Assembly: GCF_014649995.1 (NCBI RefSeq)
Contig: NZ_BMUC01000004.1
Coordinates: 129,950-193,949, forward strand
DNA: 64,000 nucleotides
Direction of reading: 5' to 3'
Source of the DNA: Streptomyces griseoflavus
Lineage (GTDB): Bacteria > Actinomycetota > Actinomycetes > Streptomycetales > Streptomycetaceae
Part shown: positions 9,235 to 17,923 of the stretch, piece after piece
Numbering within the stretch: the first letter of the stretch is position 1
How the letters are laid out: every line of letters begins with the position of its first letter
Position numbers and translations under genes: made by a program
The notes under the pieces: generated by a model
Database searches by the model: none
Told to the model about the DNA's origin: nothing
The model's input: only the letters and a program-made list of their open reading frames with translations

Positions 9235-10473
9235 TCAGCGGCGGGCGACACCCTCCGCCCGGGCGGCCGCGGCGACCGCCGCCGTCACCGCGGGGGCGAC
9301 CCGCTCGTCGAACGGCGACGGGATGACGTAGTCGGCGGCAAGATCGTCACCGACCACCGAGGCCAGCGCCTCGGCCGCGGCCAGCTTCATCCCCTCGGTG
9401 ATACGGGAGGCCCGCACCTGGAGCGCCCCCGCGAAGATGCCGGGGAACGCCAGCACGTTGTTGATCTGGTTGGGGAAGTCCGAGCGTCCGGTGGCCACGA
9501 CCGCCGCGTACTTGTGCGCGACCTCCGGGTGCACCTCCGGGTTCGGGTTGGCCATGGCGAAGACGAACGCGCCCTCGGCCATCGACGCCACCGCCGACTC
9601 CGCGACCGTGCCGCCGGAGACACCGATGAACACGTCGGCGCCGGCCAGCGCCGACTCCAGCGTCCCGGAGAGACCGGCCTTGTTGGTGAACGACGCCAGC
9701 TCCGCCTTGATCGGCGTGAGGTCCTCGCGGTCCCGCGAGACGACACCCTTGCGGTCCGCCACGGCGACGTCACCGATGCCGGCCTCGACCAGCATCTTGG
9801 CGATCGCGACACCCGCGGCGCCCGCGCCCGAGATCACGGCCCGCAGCTCGCCCAGCGTGCGCCCGCTCAGTCGCGCCGCGTTCCGCAGCGCCGCGAGCGA
9901 CACGACCGCCGTGCCGTGCTGGTCGTCGTGGAAGACCGGGATGTCCAGCCGCTCCTGCAGCCGCCGCTCGATCTCGAAGCACCGGGGTGCCGAGATGTCC
10001 TCCAGGTTCACCCCGCCGAACGACGGGGCGAGACGGACCACGGTCTCGATGATCTCGTCGACGTCGGTGCAGTCCAGCGCGAGCGGGACCGCGTCCACGC
10101 CGCCGAACTGCTTGAAGAGGATGGCCTTGCCCTCCATCACCGGGAGGGAGGCCTCGGGTCCGATGTCCCCGAGTCCGAGCACCGCCGTGCCGTCGGTCAC
10201 GACGGCGACGACCTGCGACTTCCACGTGTAGTCGTGGACGAGGTCCGGCTGCTCGGCGATCGCGCTGCACACCTTCGCGACGCCGGGCGTGTAAGCCAGG
10301 GACAGATCGTCCTTGTCGCGGATCGGCACGGTGGCCTGCACGGCCATCTTGCCGCCGCGGTGCAGCGCGAACGCCGGGTCGAAGGAATCCAGGGGCTCTG
10401 CCCCGCTCTCCGGTTCCTTGTGACCGTTCCGGCTTTCGCTGTCGCTGCGAGGATTGACAATCTCCGCTGCCAC
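9235..10473 (-). CDS. Malic enzyme (NAD(P)-dependent, bacterial short form)
   Basis: This 412-residue enzyme oxidatively decarboxylates malate to pyruvate and yields NAD(P)H. The N-terminal malic domain has LAYTPGVAKVC and a metal/substrate segment VFHDDQHGTA (about residue 160). The C-terminal NAD-binding domain has ISGAGAAGVAIAKML (about 190-205). It ends ARAEGVARR. Length matches the 390-470-residue prokaryotic class without the phosphotransacetylase tail. From memory, the S. coelicolor homologue at this locus (SCO5261) was reported as the NADP-dependent isoform, with a role in supplying reducing power for triacylglycerol and antibiotics; that assignment is by analogy. The GTG start follows AAGGGG by about 9 bases. 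Confidence 0.95.
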   Translation of the reverse strand: MAAEIVNPRSDSESRNGHKEPESGAEPLDSFDPAFALHRGGKMAVQATVPIRDKDDLSLAYTPGVAKVCSAIAEQPDLVHDYTWKSQVVAVVTDGTAVLGLGDIGPEASLPVMEGKAILFKQFGGVDAVPLALDCTDVDEIIETVVRLAPSFGGVNLEDISAPRCFEIERRLQERLDIPVFHDDQHGTAVVSLAALRNAARLSGRTLGELRAVISGAGAAGVAIAKMLVEAGIGDVAVADRKGVVSRDREDLTPIKAELASFTNKAGLSGTLESALAGADVFIGVSGGTVAESAVASMAEGAFVFAMANPNPEVHPEVAHKYAAVVATGRSDFPNQINNVLAFPGIFAGALQVRASRITEGMKLAAAEALASVVGDDLAADYVIPSPFDERVAPAVTAAVAAAARAEGVARR

Positions 10474-11053
10474 TTGGTTTTACCCCTTAAGTATTTACGG
10501 TTGAGGGTTGCCACTCCTGGTGAGGGGTGGGCGGGACCGCGCAAGGCCCGGAGGGATGATGCGTACGGGCCGAACGCGACGGGCGCGCCGCACACGCGCC
10601 CTCGAGCCCCGGATGAGGGGTGTAAAGAACCTTCTTACCGGACGGACGCCGTCGGCGACGAGTCCATAACGTCAAGGTCACATGCCGACACCCGGAATCA
10701 TCGTCCGATATCAGGACAAGACCCGGACGAACCTCCAGCAAGCCCACAACTGCACCAAAGACCACTGCAGTCACGTCCGTAACGCGGGCCAGGCCGAAGA
10801 TCTTCCGGCCGGAATGGAGGATTCCCGCAGACTGTGCGGTCGCGATGTACCGGACTGCTCCGGTTCGAGCGTCACCTGTTATCCGATTTTGACATCGGGA
10901 GTCCCCTGAATAGAGCAGTCCGAATGGCAAGATGCGGTAATCACACGAGGTCGCGACACTCGAAGGCGTGTGCTCTCGACGACCCATGGCGACGCCGTTC
11001 CGGCAGTCGCCGGCCCCATCGGCAACTCCACCCATCCGCCGGAGGAACCCACC
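10474..11053 (+). promoter_or_regulatory. 580-base divergent intergenic region between malic enzyme and the ABC operon
   Basis: No convincing gene is present; the open frames crossing it are not protein-like. The region is less G+C-rich than its flanks. On the plus strand TTGACA (10889-10894) followed 16 bases later by TAGAGC (10911-10916) is a candidate promoter for the ABC transporter, leaving a leader of about 130 bases. The malic enzyme promoter must also lie here, but I cannot place it. Confidence 0.45.
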
Positions 11054-12016
11054 ATGACCGCAAGCACCACCCGTCGTACCACCGCCGCACGCTCCCGGAT
11101 TGCAGCGGTCGGCGCGATCGCGGTCGCAGGCGCACTGCTTCTCACCGGCTGCGGTGACCAGACCAAGGACACCGGTTCGGACAGCAGCGACACCCAGGCG
11201 GGCAACTCCGCCCCGCTGGCCGACAAGCTCCCCAAGGAGATCCGCGACAAGGGGGTCGTCAAGGTCGGCTCCGACATCGCGTACGCGCCGGTCGAGTTCA
11301 AGGACGACTCCGGCAAGGTCGTCGGCATCGACCCCGACCTCGCCGACGCCATGGGCAAGCAGCTCGGCGTGAAGTTCGAGTTCGAGAACGGCACGTTCGA
11401 CACCCTGATCACCGGTCTGCGCTCGGGCCGCTACAACATGGCCATGTCGGCGATGACCGACACCAAGGACCGCCAGGACGGCGTCGACTCCGAGACCGGC
11501 AAGAAGGTCGGCGAGGGCGTCGACTTCGTCGACTACTTCACCGCCGGTGTCTCGATCTACACCAAGAAGGGCGACGACCAGGGCATCAAGACCTGGGCCG
11601 ACCTGTGCGGCAAGAAGATCGTGGTGCAGCGCGGCACCGTCTCGGAGGACCTCGCCAAGGCCGAGTCCGAGAAGTGCCCGGCCGGCAAGAAGATCGCCAT
11701 CGAGGCCTTCGACAACGACCAGCAGGCGCAGACCCGCCTGCGCGCGGGCGGCGCCGACGCCGGCTCCTCCGACTTCCCCGTCGCCGCCTACGCGGTGAAG
11801 ACCTCCGGCGGCGGCAACGACTTCCAGCTGGTCGGCGAGCAGGTCGAGGCCGCCCCGTACGGCATCGCGGTCGCCAAGGGCGACACGCAGCTGCGGGACG
11901 CCCTCCAGGCCGCGCTGGACGCCATCATCGCCAACGGCGAGTACAAGAAGATCATGGACAAGTGGGGCGTCGCCGAGGGCGCCGTCGACAAGGCCGCCAT
12001 CAACGGCGGCAAGTGA
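11054..12016 (+). CDS. ABC transporter substrate-binding lipoprotein, polar amino acid (glutamate-type)
   Basis: A 320-residue extracytoplasmic binding protein. Residues 1-30 form a lipoprotein signal peptide with basic n-region (TTRRTTAARSR), a hydrophobic core and lipobox LLTGC. The mature part has SBP family 3 signatures: VVKVGSDIAYAPVEF, VVGIDPDLADAMGKQLGV and FENGTFDTLITGLRSGRYN. The family binds glutamate, glutamine, arginine or similar amino acids and delivers them to the permease encoded 32 bases downstream. The ATG is preceded by GGAGGA at 7 bases. A small 5-bp hairpin between this gene and the permease could help differential expression. It is the first gene of a three-gene transporter operon. 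Confidence 0.93.
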   Translation: MTASTTRRTTAARSRIAAVGAIAVAGALLLTGCGDQTKDTGSDSSDTQAGNSAPLADKLPKEIRDKGVVKVGSDIAYAPVEFKDDSGKVVGIDPDLADAMGKQLGVKFEFENGTFDTLITGLRSGRYNMAMSAMTDTKDRQDGVDSETGKKVGEGVDFVDYFTAGVSIYTKKGDDQGIKTWADLCGKKIVVQRGTVSEDLAKAESEKCPAGKKIAIEAFDNDQQAQTRLRAGGADAGSSDFPVAAYAVKTSGGGNDFQLVGEQVEAAPYGIAVAKGDTQLRDALQAALDAIIANGEYKKIMDKWGVAEGAVDKAAINGGK

Positions 12017-12048
12017 CCGCGGCCACGCGGCACTGAAAGGCAACACCC

Positions 12049-12987
12049 GTGACTGCTGACATCGACAAGACGACGGGTCCGGCCGACACGCCCCCCGCCG
12101 GACCGGAGGCCATCAAGGCCGTCCCGGTCCGGCACTACGGGCGGTACGTCACCGCCGTCGTCGCGCTCGCCCTGCTGGTCGGGGTCGTGTACGCGTTCTC
12201 CCAGGGCAAGATCAACTGGGCCACGATCCCCGACTACTTCTTCGACGACCGCATCCTCAGCGGTCTCGGCAAGACGCTGCTGCTCACCCTGCTGGCCATG
12301 GCGATCGGCATCGTCGGCGGCATCCTGCTGGCCGTGATGCGTCTGTCGAAGAACCCCGTGACCTCGTCGATCGCGTGGTTCTACATCTGGTTCTTCCGCG
12401 GCACCCCGGTCCTGGTGCAGCTGATCGTCTGGTTCAACCTGGGCCTGGTCTTCGAGTACATCAACCTCGGGCCGTTCTACAAGGACGAGTGGTCGGACTT
12501 CATGACCCCGTTCCTGACGGCGCTGCTGGGCCTCGGCCTCAACGAGGCCGCGTACATGGCGGAGATCTGCCGGGCCGGCCTGCTCGCGGTCGACGAGGGC
12601 CAGACCGAGGCGTCGCACGCCCTGGGCATGAGCCACGCGAAGACGCTGCGCCGGATCGTCATCCCGCAGGCGATGCGGGTGATCGTGCCGCCGACGGGCA
12701 ACGAGGTCATCAACATGCTGAAGACGACCTCGCTGGTGTCGGTCGTCCAGTATCCCGAGCTGCTGCGCGCGGCCCAGGACATCGGCCAGACCTCCGGCGC
12801 CCCGGCCGAGATGCTGTTCCTGGCCGCCGCCTGGTACCTGCTGGTGACGTCCCTCTTCAGCGTCGGCCAGTACTACATCGAGCGCCACTACGCCAAGGGC
12901 ACCACCCGCCAGCTGCCGCCGACGCCGTGGCAGAAGGTGAAGGCCAGTACGTTCTCCTTCGGCCGCCCGAAGGGAGGCACGGCATGA
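12049..12987 (+). CDS. Amino acid ABC transporter permease (HisM/GlnP type)
   Basis: A 312-residue inner-membrane permease. After a short cytosolic N-terminus a first membrane span (about residues 30-50) leads to the family domain, with further spans around 75-105, 115-140 and 165-275. The EAA-like loop [20 protein letters not shown] is the contact site for the ATPase. Motifs such as [13 protein letters not shown] are typical of glutamate/glutamine-type permeases. Only one permease gene is present, so the transporter probably works as a homodimer. The start is GTG. Its stop overlaps the ATP-binding gene start (ATGA), so translation is coupled. Confidence 0.93.
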   Translation: MTADIDKTTGPADTPPAGPEAIKAVPVRHYGRYVTAVVALALLVGVVYAFSQGKINWATIPDYFFDDRILSGLGKTLLLTLLAMAIGIVGGILLAVMRLSKNPVTSSIAWFYIWFFRGTPVLVQLIVWFNLGLVFEYINLGPFYKDEWSDFMTPFLTALLGLGLNEAAYMAEICRAGLLAVDEGQTEASHALGMSHAKTLRRIVIPQAMRVIVPPTGNEVINMLKTTSLVSVVQYPELLRAAQDIGQTSGAPAEMLFLAAAWYLLVTSLFSVGQYYIERHYAKGTTRQLPPTPWQKVKASTFSFGRPKGGTA

Positions 12988-13790
12988 GCAAGAAGCTCAG
13001 CACGACGGACGCGCCCGTGAAGGACGCCGCCGTCCCCATGGTCAAGGCGGAGGGCGTCCACAAGTCCTTCGGTCACGTCGATGTCCTCAAGGGCATCGAC
13101 CTGGAGGTGAGGACCGGCGAGGTGTTCTGCCTCATCGGCCCCTCCGGCTCCGGCAAGTCCACCTTCCTGAGGTGTATCAACCACCTCGAGAAGATCAACG
13201 CCGGGCGTCTGTACGTCGACGGCGAGCTGGTCGGCTACCGCCAGAAGGGCGACAAGCTGTACGAGCTGAAGGACAGCGAGGTCGCCCTGAAGCGCCGGGA
13301 CATCGGCATGGTCTTCCAGCGCTTCAACCTGTTCCCGCACATGACGGCCGTCGAGAACGTCATGGAGGCGCCCGTCCAGGTCAAGGGCGTCAGCAGGGCG
13401 AAGGCCAGGGAGCGCGCGATGCAGCTCCTGGAGCGGGTGGGCCTCGGCGACAAGGCCGGCAACTACCCCTCGCAGCTGTCCGGCGGCCAGCAGCAGCGGG
13501 TGGCGATCGCGCGGGCGCTCGCCATGGACCCCAAGCTGATGCTCTTCGACGAGCCGACCTCGGCCCTCGACCCGGAGCTGGTCGGTGACGTCCTCGACGT
13601 CATGCGCGACCTCGCCGAGTCCGGCATGACCATGGTCGTCGTCACCCACGAGATGGGCTTCGCCCGCGAGGTGGGCGACAGCCTGGTCTTCATGGACGGC
13701 GGCGTGGTGGTCGAGTCCGGCAACCCGCGCCAGGTGCTGACCGACCCGCAGCACGAGCGGACCAAGTCGTTCCTGTCCAAGGTGCTCTGA
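12984..13790 (+). CDS. Amino acid ABC transporter ATP-binding protein (GlnQ type)
   Basis: A 268-residue ATPase that powers the permease. It contains Walker [11 protein letters not shown]-loop [12 protein letters not shown], the signature LSGGQQQR, Walker [15 protein letters not shown] and the H-loop [10 protein letters not shown], all in the usual order and spacing. The family normally runs 240-260 residues; the extra length is a Lys/Asp/Ala-rich N-terminus before [12 protein letters not shown]. The ATG overlaps the permease stop by four bases. A strong bidirectional hairpin follows the gene. Confidence 0.95.
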   Translation: MSKKLSTTDAPVKDAAVPMVKAEGVHKSFGHVDVLKGIDLEVRTGEVFCLIGPSGSGKSTFLRCINHLEKINAGRLYVDGELVGYRQKGDKLYELKDSEVALKRRDIGMVFQRFNLFPHMTAVENVMEAPVQVKGVSRAKARERAMQLLERVGLGDKAGNYPSQLSGGQQQRVAIARALAMDPKLMLFDEPTSALDPELVGDVLDVMRDLAESGMTMVVVTHEMGFAREVGDSLVFMDGGVVVESGNPRQVLTDPQHERTKSFLSKVL

Positions 13791-13809
13791 CCGCGGTCCC
13801 GCGCACGGC

Positions 13810-13844
13810 GAAGGGGCGGTACGGATCTTCCGTACCGCCCCTTC
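13810..13844. terminator. Bidirectional terminator between ABC operon and methyltransferase gene
   Basis: A perfect 15-bp stem (GAAGGGGCGGTACGG and its complement) with a 5-base loop lies between the convergent genes ending at 13790 and 13856. It would serve both strands. Confidence 0.85.
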
Positions 13845-13855
13845 GTCCGTCCGTG

Positions 13856-14626
13856 CTACTTGAGGGCCAGCAGCAGGGTGTCCGACGGCGAGCACCACAC
13901 CGGGCGGGCCTCGCCGAAGCCCTTCTCCCGCAGCACCCGCGCGTGCCACGCGGCCGACGGCGTGTCTCCGTCGGCGTGCTCGCCGTAGATCTCGAACCGG
14001 CGGGCGGTGGGCCGCGCGAGGACCGGGTCGTTCGCGGCGAGCCGCCACCACTCGGCCCAGTCGAGGGCGCCGCCGGTCCTGGCCCGGTCCATGCGGGCGT
14101 GCCGCTGGGCGCGCTCGGCCGCGTTGATCCGGGGCGTGGTCTCGTCGATCATGTGGTCCGCGTTCATGAAGACACCGCCGTCGCGGACCAGGCCCGCGAC
14201 GTGCCCGTAGAGGTCCGCGAGGGGTTCGCTGTGCAGCCAGTGGAGGGCGGTGGCGGTCAGCACGGCGTCGTAGGAGTCGTGCGGCAGTGCCTCGGCCCAG
14301 CCGGGGTCCTTGAGGTCGGCGGTGACGAGGGTGACGCGCCCGTCCCCCGCGAAGGTGCCCTCGGCGATGGCGAGGAGTGCCGGGTCCAGGTCGACGCCGG
14401 TGCTGGTGGCGTCCGGGAAGCGGGCGAGCAGCCGGGCGGTGATGCTGCCGGTGCCGCACGCCAGGTCCAGCACGCGCGGGGCGGTCCCGACGAGGGCCTC
14501 GACCATGTCGAGCATGACCCGGAACCGCTCCTCGCGGTCGGGCATGTACCACTCCTGCTGCCGGTCCCAGCTCTCCTGCCAGGCGTGCCAGTCGGCGGCG
14601 GCCGTGGTGGTGTGCGCGTCCGTCAT
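13856..14626 (-). CDS. SAM-dependent class I methyltransferase
   Basis: This 256-residue protein has the Rossmann-like methyltransferase core: motif I VLDLACGTGSITARLL (about residues 52-67), the acidic end of strand 2 GVDLDP, then AVLTATALHWL and LVRDGGVFMNADHM. The N-terminal segment is rich in Trp (ADWHAWQESWDRQQEWYMPDRE), as in small-molecule methyltransferases that hold the substrate under an N-terminal lid. The substrate is unknown. The ATG is preceded by GAGGGAGGGG. It is divergent from the CGNR zinc-finger gene 100 bases away and convergent with the ABC operon. Confidence 0.88.
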   Translation of the reverse strand: MTDAHTTTAAADWHAWQESWDRQQEWYMPDREERFRVMLDMVEALVGTAPRVLDLACGTGSITARLLARFPDATSTGVDLDPALLAIAEGTFAGDGRVTLVTADLKDPGWAEALPHDSYDAVLTATALHWLHSEPLADLYGHVAGLVRDGGVFMNADHMIDETTPRINAAERAQRHARMDRARTGGALDWAEWWRLAANDPVLARPTARRFEIYGEHADGDTPSAAWHARVLREKGFGEARPVWCSPSDTLLLALK

Positions 14627-14726
14627 CGAGCCCCTCCCTCGTCTCCGTCACGTAATACCCTTGCAGCACGACCGTCTATTACCCGACCGCACGCACGACC
14701 ATAGAGCCCCTGCGTAAGGACTACAA

Positions 14727-15368
14727 GTGGAACTGGCCTATTACTCGGATTACGCCGTACGCCTCGTCAACACCGAGGAGCCGGCCCGGGGCAAGGACAC
14801 GCTCACCTCGGTCGAGGCCGTCCGCGGCCTGTTCGGCGGGAACCAGTCGGCCGCGCGGCGCGCCACGGACGCGGACGTGACACGGTTCCGCTCGGTCCGG
14901 GCCCGGCTCCGCTCGGTCTTCGAGGCGGCGGACGGCGGGGACGAGACGCTCGCGGTGGACCTGCTGAACTCCCTGTTGCTCGAGTTCCCCGTCAGCCCGC
15001 AGATCTCGGGTCACGACTTCCGCGACGACGACGGCCGCCCGCTGTGGCACATGCACCTGGCCGATCACCCGTCCAACGCGACGGCGGGTTACGCCGCCAT
15101 CGCCGCGATGGGCCTCGCCTTCCACCTCACCGAGTACGGCGTGGACCGGCTCGGGCTGTGCGAGGCGCCGCCCTGCCGCAACGCCTACCTGGACACCTCG
15201 ACCAACCGTTCCCGCCGGTACTGCTCCGACCGCTGCGCCACCCGGGCCAACGTGGCCGCCTACCGTGCCCGCAAGCGCCTGGAGGCCGAGAACACGGGCC
15301 GCGCCGCCGACAGCGCCCAGCCCACCACGGCCAGCGGCGAACGCCGCTCCGACGTGCGCGGCCGGTAG
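14727..15368 (+). CDS. CGNR zinc-finger / ABATE-domain putative regulator
   Basis: A 213-residue protein. The N-terminal alpha-helical ABATE-like region (about 1-120) opens MELAYYSDYAVRLVNT. The C-terminal CGNR-type zinc finger (about 150-192) has the Cys pattern C-x5-C then C-x3-C in LGLCEAPPCRNAYLD and RSRRYCSDRCATRANVAA. The family is considered DNA-binding, possibly stress-related; targets are unknown. The GTG start follows AAGGAC. The last 109 bases overlap, on the opposite strand, the 3' end of sodX, an unusually long coding overlap for convergent genes. Confidence 0.88.
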   Translation: MELAYYSDYAVRLVNTEEPARGKDTLTSVEAVRGLFGGNQSAARRATDADVTRFRSVRARLRSVFEAADGGDETLAVDLLNSLLLEFPVSPQISGHDFRDDDGRPLWHMHLADHPSNATAGYAAIAAMGLAFHLTEYGVDRLGLCEAPPCRNAYLDTSTNRSRRYCSDRCATRANVAAYRARKRLEAENTGRAADSAQPTTASGERRSDVRGR

Positions 15369-15685
15369 CGGAACCGGACCCGGCCCAGCACCAGCTCGTC
15401 GGGCACCACCCCGTAGTCGGTGCTGTCGCCGCCCGCGTAGCTGTTGTCGCCGAGCACCCACCAGCCGCCGTCCCGCCGCTCGGCGGCCCGCTTCACCACG
15501 AGCAGGTCCTGCTGGAAGGGGTGCCGCAGCACGATCACGTCACCGCGTCTGACCCGGGCGCCGTAGTGCACCAGCAGCCGGTCCCCGTGGTGCAGTGTGG
15601 GCACCATGGACGGCCCGGTCACCTCGGCCACCCCGAAAGGCAGCGGCGGCCTCGGCCGCTCGGCGTCCTGCGACAGCTCCGGCAT
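15260..15685 (-). CDS. sodX: Nickel-type superoxide dismutase maturation protease
   Basis: A 141-residue S24/S26-family serine protease that cleaves the SodN propeptide. The nucleophile Ser lies in VTGPSMVPTLHHGD (about residue 25). The general-base Lys lies in QQDLLVVKRAAE (about 65), followed by WVLGDNSYAGGDSTDYG, a signal-peptidase-type box D. I took ATG 15685 (MPELSQDAE); the frame is open for 43 more codons, but that stretch overlaps the sodN promoter region. The gene is divergent from sodN, the standard arrangement, and its 3' end overlaps the CGNR gene. Confidence 0.92.
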   Translation of the reverse strand: MPELSQDAERPRPPLPFGVAEVTGPSMVPTLHHGDRLLVHYGARVRRGDVIVLRHPFQQDLLVVKRAAERRDGGWWVLGDNSYAGGDSTDYGVVPDELVLGRVRFRYRPRTSERRSPLAVVGWALSAARPVFSASRRLRAR

Positions 15686-15831
15686 CTCCCGGCACCTCCC
15701 CGGTTCTTCCTCCACCAGTCCCAGTCTCACCCCGGACTTTTGTCCTAAGCCCGCGGGGGCACCCGCGAAAAGCCGTCCGCCACGGAGTAATGTCCCCTGT
15801 GAGAAGACGATCACGAGGAAGGAAACGCTCC

Positions 15832-16227
15832 ATGCTTTCCCGCCTGTTTGCCCCCAAGGTCAAGGTCAGCGCCCACTGCGACCTGCCCTGCGGCGTGTAC
15901 GACCCGGCCCAGGCCCGCATCGAGGCGGAGTCGGTGAAGGCCGTCCAGGAAAAGATGGCCGGCAACGACGACCCGCACTTCCAGGCCCGTGCCACGGTCA
16001 TCAAGGAGCAGCGCGCCGAGCTGGCCAAGCACCACGTCTCCGTTCTGTGGAGCGACTACTTCAAGCCGCCGCACTTCGAGAAGTACCCGGAGCTGCACCA
16101 GCTGGTCAACGACACCCTGAAGGCCCTGTCGGCCGCCAAGGCGTCGACGGACCCGGCCACCGGCCAGAAGGCGCTCGACTACATCGCCCAGATCGACAAG
16201 ATCTTCTGGGAGACCAAGAAGGCCTGA
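15832..16227 (+). CDS. sodN: Nickel-containing superoxide dismutase precursor
   Basis: A 131-residue preprotein. The 14-residue leader MLSRLFAPKVKVSA is removed so that the mature enzyme begins HCDLPCGVYD. This is the nickel hook: the N-terminal amine, His1, Cys2 and Cys6 bind Ni. The rest is a four-helix bundle that assembles as a hexamer in the cytoplasm and removes superoxide. The ATG follows AGGAAGGA. A -10-like TAATGT at 15788-15793 is a candidate promoter element without a clear -35. In S. coelicolor sodN is induced by nickel and the Fe-SOD gene is repressed through Nur and a small RNA from the sodN 3' UTR. Confidence 0.97.
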   Translation: MLSRLFAPKVKVSAHCDLPCGVYDPAQARIEAESVKAVQEKMAGNDDPHFQARATVIKEQRAELAKHHVSVLWSDYFKPPHFEKYPELHQLVNDTLKALSAAKASTDPATGQKALDYIAQIDKIFWETKKA

Positions 16228-16332
16228 CCTTCGTGCGTTGCGACCTGCGATTCCTTACGTTTTGCAGTGTCCCTCCACCCGCACCCGGCCCATGGGACGC
16301 CGCCCACGGCACCTCCCACGGTCCGGGTGCGG
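16228..16332 (+). ncRNA. sodN 3' UTR, candidate source of an s-SodF-like small RNA, ending in a hairpin
   Basis: The segment after the sodN stop is unusually T-rich at first (near 16240-16270) and ends in an inverted repeat, CCGCACCCGG at 16279-16288 and CCGGGTGCGG at 16323-16332, enclosing a structured loop. In S. coelicolor a roughly 90-base RNA processed from the sodN 3' UTR inhibits the iron SOD message (established work on Nur). Size and position fit; the sodF target is not in this window, so complementarity could not be tested. Confidence 0.45.
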
Positions 16333-16375
16333 TCCTTTGCGCCACCCGTGTCCGTACGACGGCGCGGGGTCGGTA

Positions 16376-17461
16376 GTGGGGTGGCCCGACCTGTCGCACA
16401 CCGCCCGGCTGCGCGCTCACGACACCGTCTCCGGCACCCTGGCCCGGTGCGCCGACCGGGCCCTGCGCGAGCTGGTGGACGGGGCCGTGCCGACCGGGTC
16501 CGGCATCGGTGGGAAGGCGTCCGTGACGGAGGTCGCCGGGACGCCCGTCTTCGTGAAGCGGGTGCCTCTCACCGGCCTGGAGCTGCGGCCGGAGCACGTC
16601 CGGTCCACGGCGAACCTCTTCGAGCTGCCCCTCTTCTGCCACTACGGCGTCGGCGCCCTCGGCGGGCCGGGCTTCGGGGCCTGGCGTGAGCTCGCCGCGC
16701 ACGTCCTGACCACCGGCTGGGTGCTGGACGCGGAGCACGAGGGCTTCCCGCTGATGTACCACTGGCGGGTGCTGCCGGACGCGACGCCCCTGCCGGAGGA
16801 GCTGGCCGATGTCGACCGGGCGGTCGCCTACTGGGGCGGCGGAGCGCGGGTGCGCCGCCGGATCCGGGCCCTGGAGGAGTCCGCCGCGAGTGTGGCGCTG
16901 TTCCTGGAGTACATCCCGCAGAATCTGCACCAGTGGCTGGGCGCCCGGGTCGAGGCGGGGGGCGAGGCCGCCGGCCGGGCCTGTGCCAGGGTGGAGCGGG
17001 GTCTCGCGGACGGCGTCGCGTTCATGAACAGCCGCGGGCTGCTGCACTTCGACGCGCACTTCGAGAACGTCCTGACGGACGGCCGGCGCCTCTACTTCGC
17101 GGACTTCGGGCTCGCCGTCTCCTCCGGGTTCGAGCTGTCGGCCGCGGAGGCCGCCTTCCTCCGCGGTCACCGGACGTACGACCGCTGCTACACCACCGCC
17201 CACCTGGTGAACTGGCTCGTCACCGCCCTGTACGGGTACCGGGTCGATGACCGGGACGGGCGGTACGCGCTGGTGCGCGACTTCGCCGGGGGCAGGCGTC
17301 CCACGGGCGTCCCGGCGGAGGCCGCGGCGATCCTCGCCCGGCACGCGCCGGTCGCCGCGGTGATGTCCGAGTTCACCCGCGCCTTCCGCGGCCGGAGCAG
17401 GCGCACCCCGTACCCGGTGGAGGAGTTCCGCCGGCTCGGCGTCACGGCGGACGGCCCGTGA
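16376..17461 (+). CDS. Kinase-fold (protein kinase/phosphotransferase-like) protein
   Basis: A protein of about 361 residues with late protein-kinase motifs: catalytic-loop-like LLHFDAHFENVL (His-x-Asp...Asn) followed by the metal site YFADFGLA (about residues 220-250). An N-terminal Lys in VFVKRVPLTGLE could be the ATP-anchoring residue. The glycine loop may be GSGIGGKASV. It therefore resembles the phosphotransferase/lipopolysaccharide-kinase-like branch rather than a classical Ser/Thr kinase. No membrane span or sensor domain is visible. The substrate is unknown. The GTG at 16376 is my choice because upstream codons lie in the sodN terminator; the start is not certain. The AraC-type gene follows after 30 bases. 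Confidence 0.75.
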   Translation: MGWPDLSHTARLRAHDTVSGTLARCADRALRELVDGAVPTGSGIGGKASVTEVAGTPVFVKRVPLTGLELRPEHVRSTANLFELPLFCHYGVGALGGPGFGAWRELAAHVLTTGWVLDAEHEGFPLMYHWRVLPDATPLPEELADVDRAVAYWGGGARVRRRIRALEESAASVALFLEYIPQNLHQWLGARVEAGGEAAGRACARVERGLADGVAFMNSRGLLHFDAHFENVLTDGRRLYFADFGLAVSSGFELSAAEAAFLRGHRTYDRCYTTAHLVNWLVTALYGYRVDDRDGRYALVRDFAGGRRPTGVPAEAAAILARHAPVAAVMSEFTRAFRGRSRRTPYPVEEFRRLGVTADGP

Positions 17462-17491
17462 GGGGGCGGGTGGGCGTGGGATGCTGGGGGG

Positions 17492-17914
17492 ATGGAGCTG
17501 GAGGATCTGGTGCGGCTGCGGCGGGCCCGGGACCGGATGGACCGGGAGTACGCCGAGCCGCTGGACGTCTCCGCGCTGGCGCGGACCGCGCTGATGTCGC
17601 CGGGGCACTTCCAGCGCAGTTTCCGCGCGGCGTACGGGCAGACGCCGTACGCGTATCTCATGACCCGGCGGGTGGAGCGCGCCAAGGCGCTGCTGCGGCG
17701 CGGTGATCTGACGGTGACGGAGGTGTGCCTCGCGGTCGGCTGCACCTCCCTCGGTTCGTTCAGTTCGCGCTTCACCGAACTGGTCGGGGAGACGCCGAGC
17801 GCCTACCGGGCCCGGTCGCACGAGGAGAGCGCGGTGATCCCGCCGTGCGTGGCGCGGACGTTCACCCGCCCGGTGCGCGGCAGGACACAAGCCGATCCGC
17901 GCGAAACCTTCTAG
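17492..17914 (+). CDS. AraC-family HTH regulator, stand-alone DNA-binding domain
   Basis: A 140-residue protein made almost only of the AraC double helix-turn-helix. The first HTH is DVSALARTALMSPGHFQRSFR (about 27-47). The recognition region of the second is LTVTEVCLAVGCTSLGSFSSRFTE (about 74-98), followed by VGETPSAYR. There is no ligand-binding domain. The 9-base gap to the VOC-fold gene implies an operon; AraC/VOC pairs are a recurrent arrangement in actinomycetes and probably concern handling or sensing of a small toxic compound. The ATG is preceded by a G-rich stretch. Confidence 0.9.
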   Translation: MELEDLVRLRRARDRMDREYAEPLDVSALARTALMSPGHFQRSFRAAYGQTPYAYLMTRRVERAKALLRRGDLTVTEVCLAVGCTSLGSFSSRFTELVGETPSAYRARSHEESAVIPPCVARTFTRPVRGRTQADPRETF

Positions 17915-17923
17915 CGTGGACGC

